Assembly: GCF_011516755.1 (NCBI RefSeq)
Contig: NZ_WOSY01000005.1
Location: 62,001 to 126,000 of the forward strand
Direction of reading: 5' to 3'
Source: Acetobacter conturbans
Lineage (GTDB): Bacteria > Pseudomonadota > Alphaproteobacteria > Acetobacterales > Acetobacteraceae
Length of the DNA: 64,000 nt
Shown: piece after piece, positions 57,301 through 64,000 of the stretch
Layout of the letters: each line of letters opens with the position of its first letter
Position numbering within the stretch: position 1 is the stretch's first letter
Program-made: the position numbers and the translations under genes
The notes under the pieces: model-generated
Database searches by the model: none
What the model was told of the DNA's origin: nothing
The model's input: only the letters and a program-made list of their open reading frames with translations

Positions 57301-57405
57301 GCGCTCATAAGGCGGCAGATGCAGGCGGTACCACGCGTCATCGAAAAGGCCGGACGCAATGATGAGCGCGTGAGAGCTTTCCGGGCTGTCCTCGTGACGG
57401 GTCAT
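54376..57405 (-). CDS. Rhamnan synthesis protein F-like / HAD-domain fusion
   Basis: This 1009-aa cytoplasmic protein is involved in surface polysaccharide synthesis by homology. Residues ~10-100 carry the tandem motif seen on many polysaccharide enzymes (FDDAWYRLHLPPYERD ... GPLFDTKAYLARN ... NALLHYLLHGIGEG). Residues ~120-370 match the rhamnan synthesis F (RgpF) family (FIRVAPNRGRNFGPLLV, DLFLHLHTKKS). A HAD-like unit follows at ~400-560 (VSFDLFDTLLTR, LIVSDTYLTRAEL, LLHVGDNEQADIQRT). The last ~400 residues resemble the C-terminal part of predicted HAD proteins of this kind and are unassigned. I take the start at 57405; the frame continues into the TetR promoter region. No other polysaccharide genes are nearby. 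Confidence 0.8.
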   Translation of the reverse strand: MTRHEDSPESSHALIIASGLFDDAWYRLHLPPYERDTEDLVTHFLTAGTHRQLDPGPLFDTKAYLARNWHLVPGTDNALLHYLLHGIGEGSVAEGINDRGLHNDQGATVATRLLPALSRPPSIAVSVHVFHLDVLEHDILPRLKTFPAPHSLLFTTDTEEKSLAISELTESLLPDSRAFIRVAPNRGRNFGPLLVCWRQALLQHDLFLHLHTKKSLYTGTEQQSWRATLLDTLLPTPQGINGILQRFADDETLGLLQPAPGPTVPWWAWTWLTNKAVARPLLQRLNITPPAGYFDYPAGSMFWARSKAMASLLDLPWSSDDFPEESGQTDGTLAHAVERCLGLVARSTGHRVDEYDRSAGLIRVGGGRKNLDQYERTTPGDLAAAIRQAKTVSFDLFDTLLTRIALTSDTIHHTVADRLARTFPTLVPSGRDFFILRQQAEHRARKALFDTDDVTLNDIYAALATLTGWPEPALALARREEVRIDQNVLRPRPAVLEALRLARAEGKRTLIVSDTYLTRAELDPVLERTGILPLVDEIYLSSERLARKDRGDMWDLLRACEDTTTLLHVGDNEQADIQRTADLRIRHHHVMSGLNLLRLSPLSAPLFHSLNSPAQTAPAHAEEHRLAGDILLGPLVTDLFESPFLTPQTPGTSTQSLTSPITLTSPETLGRVVLGPLLTTFLARLVRHPALPQLERLFFLSREGVFLSHLYTHLRTCWLPHLPEASVFPISRRVAISAAQAVRFDPDILFHSGDGYRGSMAALLEARLGVVLPPDDPMQDVRVSLPEDRAVTRNLTRLQQDPIVRQAHCTRDDLMAWTDAQGIAAGGGIRHGVVDVGYGGTIQRHLQTALGVPFAGFYMAAEPGTRRVEKSGGLAFGLVANGERAVAFRHDWSIFLEAILTAPHGQTIGYDTSTSPPTPVFGPPGLSQQNFPMLSRIIDGAESYLTDLLDSYGPDILPALQHGADAATLPLAALHSGVLKLAPDIASALFTEDAFCGRGEIKAAHGVED

Positions 57406-57526
57406 AGGAAATCTTGTCTCATGTCGGTTCCACGCAGGCAACGTGTCGTCAGGAAGCGGGGCTGCGTTGTTGCTGATCACAGACGTCTGTCCTAGTCTCC
57501 TGTAGTACTGCGTGTTGCGACGTCTC

Positions 57527-58114
57527 ATGGAAAGCGGGTCGGATACAGTGCATAGAAACACCGAGACTCAGTCTTCTGACAGACGAGGCGAAATTCTCGA
57601 AATAGCGGCGCAGCTTTTTGCGGAGCGTGGCTACAAGGGCACTTCGATCCGTGACATCGCCGAGCGTGTCGGGATGCTGCCGGGCTCTCTCTACTATCAC
57701 ATCAGTTCCAAGGAAGCCCTGTTCGTCGAAATTCACGACAAGGCGATCGACGCGGCGGCGCAGCGGGTCCGCAAGGCCATGGAGCCGTTTTCCGATCCAT
57801 GGAAACGGCTGGAGGCCGCGAGCAACGAGATGCTCGACCTGCAGCTCAATCCGGATTCCCTGACCTTGCCGATCATGAACAACCTGCGGGCCGTTCCTGA
57901 CGAGGTGCGGCAGGCGCTGGTGCGCAAGCGTGACGAATACGAGGTCATCTTCCGCCAGATCGTGGACGGTCTGCCCCTGCCGGTCGGGATGGACCGGAGT
58001 ATCTACCGTATTCTGTTGCTGAAGATTCTGAATACGGCGGACAGTTGGTACCGGGACGGCCGCCTGAACCGGACCGAGATCGCAGCCCAGATCACGGCTA
58101 TTTTTCGCCACTGA
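57527..58114 (+). CDS. TetR family transcriptional regulator
   Basis: The N-terminal helix-turn-helix reads ILEIAAQLFAERGYKGTSIRDIAERVGMLPGSLYYHISSKEALF, a typical TetR DNA-binding domain. The C-terminal ligand-binding part is all helical. The start is the ATG at 57527 (MESGSDTVHRNTETQS); GTG at 57548 is an alternative. It is divergent from the RgpF-like gene and precedes pyrD by ~200 bases. The target and ligand are unknown. Confidence 0.88.
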   Translation: MESGSDTVHRNTETQSSDRRGEILEIAAQLFAERGYKGTSIRDIAERVGMLPGSLYYHISSKEALFVEIHDKAIDAAAQRVRKAMEPFSDPWKRLEAASNEMLDLQLNPDSLTLPIMNNLRAVPDEVRQALVRKRDEYEVIFRQIVDGLPLPVGMDRSIYRILLLKILNTADSWYRDGRLNRTEIAAQITAIFRH

Positions 58115-58310
58115 AGGTTTTCCGAGGGGCGGGATAGGCTGACCCGCGACGGGTACCCGATGTGCGGGAACGTCACTGCTGGAAGGCGAGTCATCGTGCT
58201 TTCGGCCGCGGGGTCGAAAGCCCGGCGCAACCGCCCGGGCGCGCCCTTCTGTCACGCTTCCTGCCGCCTCACCCTTTTCAGAACAGCGCCATTCGGGCAG
58301 CATCCGCGCC

Positions 58311-59384
58311 ATGAAAGACCTGACCGACACCCTGATTTCGCCTCTGCTTCCCCTCGTTCGTAAACTCGACCCCGAGCGGGCCCATACGCTGGCCATCGAC
58401 GCCCTGGCGCTCGGCGTGAGTGTGCCCGCCAGCCGCCCCAAGGATGATCCGGCGCTGGCCGTCCGGACACTGGGCATGCGCTTTCCCAACCCAATCGGCA
58501 TGGCGGCCGGTTTTGACAAGAACGGCAGGGTGATCCGTCCGCTGGCACGGCTCGGGTTCGGTTTTGTGGAAGCGGGCACGGTCACGCCCCGTCCGCAGGC
58601 AGGTAACCCGAAACCACGCCTGTTCCGACTGGATGAGGACCGGGCGATCATCAACCGGATGGGGTTCAATAATGACGGAATCGACCGGTTCGCCATCCGC
58701 CTTGCGCGGCTGCACCGGGGGAAAGGCTTTCATCCCGGAGTTCCTTTCGGAGCCAATCTCGGCATCAACAAGGTCGGCGCGGACCCGGAAAAGGACTATC
58801 CGGACCTGATCCGGCGCGTGAAGCATTATGCCGATTACATCGTGCTCAATCTTTCGTCCCCGAACACGCCGGGACTGCGTTCGCTTCAGGGCGCGGAACG
58901 CCTGTCCGGGCTCCTGGCTGCCATCGCGGCGGCGCATGAGGAGCGGCCACCCCTGCTCATCAAGCTGGCGCCCGATCTTGCAGCAGAGGAGATCGGACCG
59001 ATCGTCGAGGCGGCTGTGGCCGGAGGAGCGCAGGGTCTGATCGTCAGCAACACGACGCTCGCGCGCCCGACCAGCCTGCGAAGCTCTTTCGCGGGAGAGG
59101 CCGGGGGGCTGTCCGGGCGGCCACTGAAGCAGCGTTCGCTGGAGATGCTGCGCGAGGTGGCGCGTCTGGTGAACGGTCGCCTCGTTCTCATCGGCTGTGG
59201 CGGCATCGAGACGGGAGCGGATGTTGTCGCGCGCATGCGCGCCGGTGCCGATCTGGTGCAGGTCTATACGTCTTTCGTGTACGAAGGCCCGGCGCTGATC
59301 GCGCGACTGAAGCGCGAGGTGCTGACCATCCTGCGGGAACAGGGTGTTGAATCGATTGTTGACCTGAAGGGAGCTGACCTGTGA
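58311..59384 (+). CDS. pyrD: Dihydroorotate dehydrogenase (quinone), class 2
   Basis: The enzyme oxidises dihydroorotate to orotate in pyrimidine synthesis, passing electrons to membrane quinone. The 357-aa length and the N-terminal helix region are those of class 2. Motifs are NPIGMAAGFDKNGRVI, EAGTVTPRPQAGNPKPRLFR, NRMGFNNDGID and YIVLNLSSPNTPGLRSLQG with the catalytic Ser. The FMN-binding end reads LIGCGGIETGADVVARMRAGADLVQVYTSFVYEGP. Its stop overlaps the next gene by four bases. Confidence 0.97.
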   Translation: MKDLTDTLISPLLPLVRKLDPERAHTLAIDALALGVSVPASRPKDDPALAVRTLGMRFPNPIGMAAGFDKNGRVIRPLARLGFGFVEAGTVTPRPQAGNPKPRLFRLDEDRAIINRMGFNNDGIDRFAIRLARLHRGKGFHPGVPFGANLGINKVGADPEKDYPDLIRRVKHYADYIVLNLSSPNTPGLRSLQGAERLSGLLAAIAAAHEERPPLLIKLAPDLAAEEIGPIVEAAVAGGAQGLIVSNTTLARPTSLRSSFAGEAGGLSGRPLKQRSLEMLREVARLVNGRLVLIGCGGIETGADVVARMRAGADLVQVYTSFVYEGPALIARLKREVLTILREQGVESIVDLKGADL

Positions 59385-60268
59385 GCACGCGGCGGATCGA
59401 GGTTCTCAGGGGCGTTGCGCCGCTGGCGGATCGTTATGATGGTTTCATCATCGATCTGTGGGGGACGGTACACAATGGCGTGCGGCCTTTTCCCGGCGCG
59501 GTGGAGTGTCTGCGGGCTCTGAAAGACGCCGGTAAACGGATCGTCCTGCTGTCCAATGCACCCCGTCCGGCATCGGTGATCCGCGGACAGCTCGACGCGA
59601 TGGGTGTGGAGTCCGCGCTGTATGACGGTGTCATCACCAGCGGCGAGGTGACATGGCGCGTGCTGGCGGGTTGTGCCGATCCGTCCGTCGCCAGCGTGTG
59701 GCCGTGGGTGGAAACGCTCGGAAAGCGGGTGTTCCATATTGGCGGCCAGCATGATCTGGCGCTGTTCGAGGGGCTGGGCGTCGAGCGTGTGAGTAATCCG
59801 GCGGACGCGACGTTCGTGCTGAACACAGGACCCGATGAGCGTCGCGGGCAGACGGAGCTGGAGCCCTATCTGGAGCCGCTCGCGGCCTGCGCCGTGCGCG
59901 ATCTCCCGATGATCTGCGCCAACCCGGACATGGAAGTGATCCGCGATGGCGTGCGGCTGATCTGCGCGGGCCTGCTGGCAAAGGCTTACGAGGAGAAAGG
60001 CGGCGTCGTACACTGGATCGGCAAGCCTTTCCCTCCCGTTTATGAGCCGGTCTTCGCGATGCTGGATGTGTCGAAGGACAGGATCATCGCCGTTGGTGAC
60101 GCACTGGCGACCGACATACGCGGCGCGGCGAACGTCAGCATCGACGCGCTGTGGGTACTGGCCGGTATTCACGGCGAGGCATTGGGTGACGATCCGGCGC
60201 TGGCGCAGGAAGAAGCGGATGGAGCGGGACTGGCTCCGGTGGCGAGCGTTCCGGCCTTCGTCTGGTGA
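59381..60268 (+). CDS. HAD superfamily class IIA phosphatase (TIGR01459 type)
   Basis: This 295-aa protein begins with a GTG that overlaps the pyrD stop (GTGA). The HAD motif I is FIIDLWGTVHNGVRPFPGA, motif II is IVLLSNAPRP, and the late block is HWIGKPFPPVYEP ... IIAVGDALATDIRGAANVSIDALWV. These define the class IIA group common in alphaproteobacteria. The natural substrate is not known; coupling to pyrD hints at a nucleotide or sugar phosphate (inference). Confidence 0.9.
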   Translation: MSTRRIEVLRGVAPLADRYDGFIIDLWGTVHNGVRPFPGAVECLRALKDAGKRIVLLSNAPRPASVIRGQLDAMGVESALYDGVITSGEVTWRVLAGCADPSVASVWPWVETLGKRVFHIGGQHDLALFEGLGVERVSNPADATFVLNTGPDERRGQTELEPYLEPLAACAVRDLPMICANPDMEVIRDGVRLICAGLLAKAYEEKGGVVHWIGKPFPPVYEPVFAMLDVSKDRIIAVGDALATDIRGAANVSIDALWVLAGIHGEALGDDPALAQEEADGAGLAPVASVPAFVW

Positions 60269-60335
60269 CAGGTGCACAGGGGGCGGACTGTTTCCGCCTC
60301 CTGCGCGCTAACCTCTGGTTCTTGTCAGATTGTAA

Positions 60336-60356
60336 TTGCGAATAAATCTTACTTTC
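60336..60356 (+). promoter_or_regulatory. Possible Fur-type box before piuC
   Basis: The sequence TTGCGAATAAATCTTACTTTC shares its TTGCGA(A/C)T half with the element before the TonB receptor gene (61169). It sits ~50 bases before the piuC start. Only one half is convincing. Confidence 0.3.
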
Positions 60357-60406
60357 ATATATAGCGCGGGATCTCACTCACCTCTTAGACGCCGAGAGTG
60401 TTTTCC

Positions 60407-61090
60407 ATGCTGGTGCATATCCCCAACGTCCTGACTGCCGAAGATTTAGCTTATTGTCGTAAAACTCTTGAAGAATCAGAATGGGTGGACGGAAAGGTCA
60501 CGGCTGGAGACCAGTCGGCCAAGGCGAAACACAACCTTCAGATTCCCCAGAAGTCAGAGGTTGCGCTTGAACTTGGCGACGTCATTCTCAGGGCTCTGGG
60601 ACAAAGCGCATTGTTTACGACAGTTGCCCTGCCGTTGCGCGTTTTTCCTCCCCTGTTCAATCGCTATGACGCCGGAATGCAGTTCCGTTCGCATGTGGAC
60701 AATGCCATCCGTCCCCTGCCGGAAACGAATTTCCGTATTCGTACGGATGTTTCATCGACGCTCTTTCTCAGCGATCCGGAAGAATATGACGGGGGTGAAC
60801 TCATCATTGAGGACACCTATGGCAGCCACAGTGTGAAGCTGCCAGCCGGAGACCTTGTGCTCTACCCGGCGACCAGTCTGCATCATGTCGCGCCGGTCAC
60901 GCGTGGAAGTCGCTGGGCCTCTTTTTTCTGGACGCAGTCGATGGTCCGGGAGGACGCAAAAAGAACGCTCCTTTACAATTTTGACTGTTCCATCATCGAA
61001 GTACGCAAAAACCTTTCCGATGATCATCCTGCGGTCCTCGGTCTGACTGCAACCTACCATAACCTTGTGCGGGAATGGGCCGAACTCTGA
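60407..61090 (+). CDS. piuC: PiuC/YbiX-type Fe2+-dependent dioxygenase (PKHD hydroxylase)
   Basis: This 227-aa 2-oxoglutarate/Fe(II) oxygenase opens with [21 protein letters not shown]. The metal triad is His96 and Asp98 in [12 protein letters not shown] and His159 in [15 protein letters not shown], where the following Arg binds 2-oxoglutarate. Members are regulated by iron and stand next to siderophore receptors, as here. The substrate is unknown. The start at 60407 is preferred to a GTG three codons earlier. Confidence 0.93.
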   Translation: MLVHIPNVLTAEDLAYCRKTLEESEWVDGKVTAGDQSAKAKHNLQIPQKSEVALELGDVILRALGQSALFTTVALPLRVFPPLFNRYDAGMQFRSHVDNAIRPLPETNFRIRTDVSSTLFLSDPEEYDGGELIIEDTYGSHSVKLPAGDLVLYPATSLHHVAPVTRGSRWASFFWTQSMVREDAKRTLLYNFDCSIIEVRKNLSDDHPAVLGLTATYHNLVREWAEL

Positions 61091-61168
61091 AAAATAGGCA
61101 ATATACTGGTGTTGATATGATTTGGTTTGAATCAAACATCCTTTGTCATAAAAAACGTCACTTTTTTA

Positions 61169-61191
61169 TTGCGACTCATTCTCGATTGCAG
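61169..61191 (+). promoter_or_regulatory. Possible Fur box before TonB receptor gene
   Basis: TTGCGACTCATTCTCGATTGCAG is an imperfect palindrome with TGCGA and TTGCA ends and ATTCTC in the middle, resembling Fur-type operators. It lies ~75 bases before the receptor ATG, a natural position for iron repression. Confidence 0.45.
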
Positions 61192-61265
61192 CTAATGGAG
61201 CCGTGCCATTTCAGTAACAGTTTGAAGCGCATGGGGTGTCTTGGTCCTGCGTCAGGAGTACGTAA

Positions 61266-63545
61266 ATGAGTCAGTCAGTGCGGTCTGTTTCCCGAAATCC
61301 GAAGGTTGGTCTTGCTGTTGCATTCGGTATGTCCGCCGGTTTGAGCGGCGGGGAGGCTCATGCGCAGGAAGCCCAGACTTCCTCAACGGAAACCGATACG
61401 TCCATTGCGTTGCCAACCCTGAAAGTGCAGGGAAAGCAGGACGAGGGCGTCGCGGCAGGCAATACGAACAGCACGATCCTCGGTATCGCCCGCATGCCGG
61501 CGTCCGTGCGGGAGACGCCGCAGAGCATTACGGTCATTCCTCAGGAAATCATCAAGGAACAGCGTGCCTATACTCTGGATCAGGCGCTGGCGAATGTTCC
61601 GGGGATCACCCTATCGACAGGTGAGGGCAATGGCGGCCTGAATGGCGATCAGTTCCGTATTCGCGGTCTTCAGGCACGCGGCGATATGTATACTGACGGT
61701 CTGAAAGACTTCGGCACCTATACGCGCGACATGTTCAATATTGAAAGTGTACAGGTCATCAAGGGACCTTCAGGCGAATATTTTGGCGCAGGGAATGTCG
61801 GCGGCATCATAAACCAGTCACTGAAGCACGCGCATGCTGGAGATTCGTATAGCTACGATCAGGCTTTTGGAAGTGCATCCCTCTATCGTGGCAATGCCGA
61901 CGTCAACTATCAGATCAATGACGATATCGCACTCCGGATCAACGGCCTGTATAACCGCTCTGGCGTCGCCGGTCGTGAACTGGTCGAGTCCAACCGTTAT
62001 GGCACGGCAGTCGATCTTGGGGTCGGTCTGCGGAGCAAGACGTCCTGGCATCTGAACTGGCAGTGGATGCACAGTGACAATGTCCCGGACTACGGGGTGC
62101 CGATGCTGAAAATGGCGGACGGTATTTATCGTCCGATCACCAGCCACGGCCTGAATCGTAACACCAGCTACGTCCGTTCCTTTGACCGTGACAACTCGGA
62201 TATTCATAATCTGACGTCTCAGCTGAAGTCTGAAATCACGCCGTGGTTTACACTGACAAATGACACGCGTCTTACCAAATATGAGCGTGAATACACCGCC
62301 ACGACCCCGAATGCATGCTCCACGGCAGCCTGTGTTTCGCAATTCATGTCAGGCGGTAATCCTGCTCTCAGCTATGGTGCCGGCGGTGGTGCAGCCTATG
62401 ACCAGAAAGGCTGGGGTGCGCAAAATATCCTGATGGGTAACTTCCACTTTCATACAGGCAGCATAAAACACGAAATCAAGGCTGGCGTTGACGTAAATTA
62501 CGAGGACGACAATCGCTACTATGGCACGTGGTACAATCGCGTTGCCAACCAGACAATTCGTAATCCGACCCATTCCAGTGGCGGCGGGTATGTCACGTTT
62601 CCCAAGTCCGGTTACAGAAATGTCGATGCCACGAATGTCGGTCTTTTCTTTTCAGATCGCATCCAGCTGACCAAGCAGCTCAACCTGTTCGGCACGGCGC
62701 GATGGGATCATTTCGTGAGTAGCTATGCCGCCGCGGATGGGGCTACGCGCCAGTCACAGGCGGCTGACCGCTGGAGTCCATCGGGAAGTCTCGTTTACTC
62801 ACCTTTTGAGATGGCGTCGTTCTATTTTACCTTCTCGCGTTCCTACAAGCCTGTGGGAACGGATGTCTCCTCCATGGTCACGCTCTCCGGGTCGACCGGC
62901 GAAGTTCCGGCTAACGGAAAAGATTTCAAGCCACAGCGCAGCGATCTCTTCGAATTCGGTAGCAAGGCCGACTTCTTCCACAAACGTCTGGGTGCGACGC
63001 TGGCGTTCTTCCAGATCAATGAAAACAACTCGTTCTATTATGATGCAAATGGCGACATGGTCTCGGGATTTGCTGATCAGGGAAGCGGACGCCGGGTGCG
63101 AGGGGTTGAAGTCAGCCTGACCGGGAAAATAACGAAAAACTGGAATATATACGGCACTTATTCCTACATGGATGGCAAGGTCACGAACAGCACCACGGCC
63201 AAAGGGAACGACGCGCCTCAGGTTTCGCACAATAATTTCTCTGTATGGAGCTCCTTCGATCTTCAGGATTATGTGCTCAATCCTGGCTGGGGACAGCTGA
63301 AGATCGCTGGTGGTGCTCAGTATGCATCCGGTTACTGGGCTGGACCCGACATCACCAACACAGCCCGTATTCCCTATACGTTTTCGCTGAATGGAATGGT
63401 TTCGTGGGAGGTCAGGCATTACCGGGTCTCGTTCAATGCCAATAATCTCACAGATCACCTGAACTACGCTTCTGCCTTCTCGTCCAGCCGCGTTGTCCCC
63501 GCTCCGGGGCGGAGTTTTATCGGCAATGTCGGCCTTACGTTCTGA
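61266..63545 (+). CDS. TonB-dependent siderophore receptor
   Basis: This 759-aa outer-membrane barrel has a signal peptide (LAVAFGMSAGLSGGEAHAQ), a TonB-box-like segment near IALPTLKVQG, and a plug domain (SVRETPQSITVIPQEIIKEQ ... FRIRGLQARGDMYTDGLKD ... VQVIKGPSGEYFGAGNVGGIIN). The barrel ends in the aromatic GRSFIGNVGLTF needed for insertion. The layout is that of catecholate-type receptors such as Fiu/PiuA. Two cysteines in one extracellular loop (ACSTAAC) may form a disulfide. The neighbouring piuC and Sel1 genes form the known Pseudomonas-like iron cluster order. A ligand cannot be assigned. Confidence 0.94.
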   Translation: MSQSVRSVSRNPKVGLAVAFGMSAGLSGGEAHAQEAQTSSTETDTSIALPTLKVQGKQDEGVAAGNTNSTILGIARMPASVRETPQSITVIPQEIIKEQRAYTLDQALANVPGITLSTGEGNGGLNGDQFRIRGLQARGDMYTDGLKDFGTYTRDMFNIESVQVIKGPSGEYFGAGNVGGIINQSLKHAHAGDSYSYDQAFGSASLYRGNADVNYQINDDIALRINGLYNRSGVAGRELVESNRYGTAVDLGVGLRSKTSWHLNWQWMHSDNVPDYGVPMLKMADGIYRPITSHGLNRNTSYVRSFDRDNSDIHNLTSQLKSEITPWFTLTNDTRLTKYEREYTATTPNACSTAACVSQFMSGGNPALSYGAGGGAAYDQKGWGAQNILMGNFHFHTGSIKHEIKAGVDVNYEDDNRYYGTWYNRVANQTIRNPTHSSGGGYVTFPKSGYRNVDATNVGLFFSDRIQLTKQLNLFGTARWDHFVSSYAAADGATRQSQAADRWSPSGSLVYSPFEMASFYFTFSRSYKPVGTDVSSMVTLSGSTGEVPANGKDFKPQRSDLFEFGSKADFFHKRLGATLAFFQINENNSFYYDANGDMVSGFADQGSGRRVRGVEVSLTGKITKNWNIYGTYSYMDGKVTNSTTAKGNDAPQVSHNNFSVWSSFDLQDYVLNPGWGQLKIAGGAQYASGYWAGPDITNTARIPYTFSLNGMVSWEVRHYRVSFNANNLTDHLNYASAFSSSRVVPAPGRSFIGNVGLTF

Positions 63546-63555
63546 TTGCGGTTCC

Positions 63556-64000
63556 ATGTCAGACGCAGTGCGATCTACCTCGGCACTTCTGGCGCTGGGG
63601 CAGATCTGCCTGAATCATGGCGATGGCGAACGGGCATTCAGCCTGTTCGAAGCGGCGGCCCGCAGTGGTTCACCGCAAGCGCTGAACATGGTGGGACGCT
63701 CGTTCGAACAGGGCTGGGGGGTGAAGCGTGATCCTGTGTCAGCCGCCTCCTGTTTCCGGCAGGCGGCGGAAGACGGCGATGGCTGGGCCGTGTTCAATCT
63801 TGCCGACCTCTATATTCGGGGGGAAGGTGTCGTGAAAGACCCTGTTCTGGCCTACGGACTGTACGTCGAAGCCGCGAGGCGTGGTGTTGGGAAGGCCCTG
63901 AATATGCTGGGTGTGCTGCATGAGGATGGCTGCGTCGGGGAGCCGGATATTCCAGGTGCCCGGCTGTTTTTTCTGGCGGCGTCCGATGCTGGTGACTGCT
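63556..64000 (+). CDS. Sel1-repeat protein, N-terminal part (runs off the window)
   Basis: The frame from the ATG at 63556 (MSDAVRSTSALLALGQICL) stays open to the window end. It shows repeated ~36-residue Sel1 units: AFSLFEAAARSGSPQALNMVGRSFEQGWGVKRD, FRQAAEDGDGWAVFNLADLYIRGEGVVKDP and AYGLYVEAARRGVGKALNMLGVLHEDG. Such TPR-like proteins scaffold protein interactions. It follows the receptor by ten bases and completes the piuC-receptor-Sel1 order known from Pseudomonas; its role there is not established. Confidence 0.88.
   Translation, partial: MSDAVRSTSALLALGQICLNHGDGERAFSLFEAAARSGSPQALNMVGRSFEQGWGVKRDPVSAASCFRQAAEDGDGWAVFNLADLYIRGEGVVKDPVLAYGLYVEAARRGVGKALNMLGVLHEDGCVGEPDIPGARLFFLAASDAGDC

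Overview
The window comes from an alphaproteobacterium, almost certainly an acetic acid bacterium (Acetobacteraceae). DNA is roughly 60% G+C apart from one AT-rich islet. The gene order includes several blocks typical of the class: argS-SPOR-scpA-scpB-tatB-tatC-serS, DUF3576-leuS-lptE-holA, chvI-chvG and grpE/dnaK/dnaJ. I cannot name the genus from sequence alone. About fifty protein genes and one tRNA are supported; most long ORFs on the opposite strands are coding shadows.

Layout. 0-6.3 kb (minus): translation, secretion and chromosome-segregation operon (argS, SPOR protein, scpA, scpB, tatB, tatC, 5' end of serS), lacking the expected nagZ and tatA. 6.4-11.1 kb (plus): hrpB, an HtrA protease and infC, the last with an apparent AUA start. 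11.1-13.8 kb (minus): chvG/chvI two-component system. 14-18.2 kb (plus): grpE, dnaK and dnaJ, with heat-shock (RpoH-type) promoters visible before grpE and dnaK. 18.5-29.3 kb: periplasmic trehalase, tldD, holA, lptE, leuS, a DUF3576 lipoprotein and a large SARP/BTAD-like regulator.

29.7-36.0 kb is the most interesting accessory region. A Hint-domain (hedgehog/intein-like) protein without a signal peptide is divergent from a double-glycine-leader, cysteine-containing 133-aa precursor. The precursor is followed by a strong hairpin with a T-run, a HlyD-type membrane fusion protein and a C39-peptidase ABC exporter. This looks like a peptide or small-protein maturation and export system.

36.2-44.6 kb (mostly plus): a YhaO/YhaN-like nuclease-ATPase pair, prs, a histidine phosphatase, an unrecognised 79-aa gene, a CHRD protein, an AcuI-type reductase, RidA and a DUF2322 protein. 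44.7-46.7 kb is an AT-rich, recently acquired-looking islet with a two-gene Septu-like defence system (AAA ATPase plus HNH nuclease). It lies between two inverted copies of a structured intergenic repeat. 47-54.2 kb: ilvB-ilvN-ilvC and miaA (minus), then serB and a Na+/H+ antiporter (plus). 54.2-64 kb: tRNA-Arg(ACG), a 1009-aa rhamnan-synthesis-F/HAD protein, a TetR regulator, pyrD and a class IIA HAD phosphatase. The window ends in an iron-uptake cluster (PiuC-type dioxygenase, TonB siderophore receptor, Sel1-repeat protein) with a possible Fur box.
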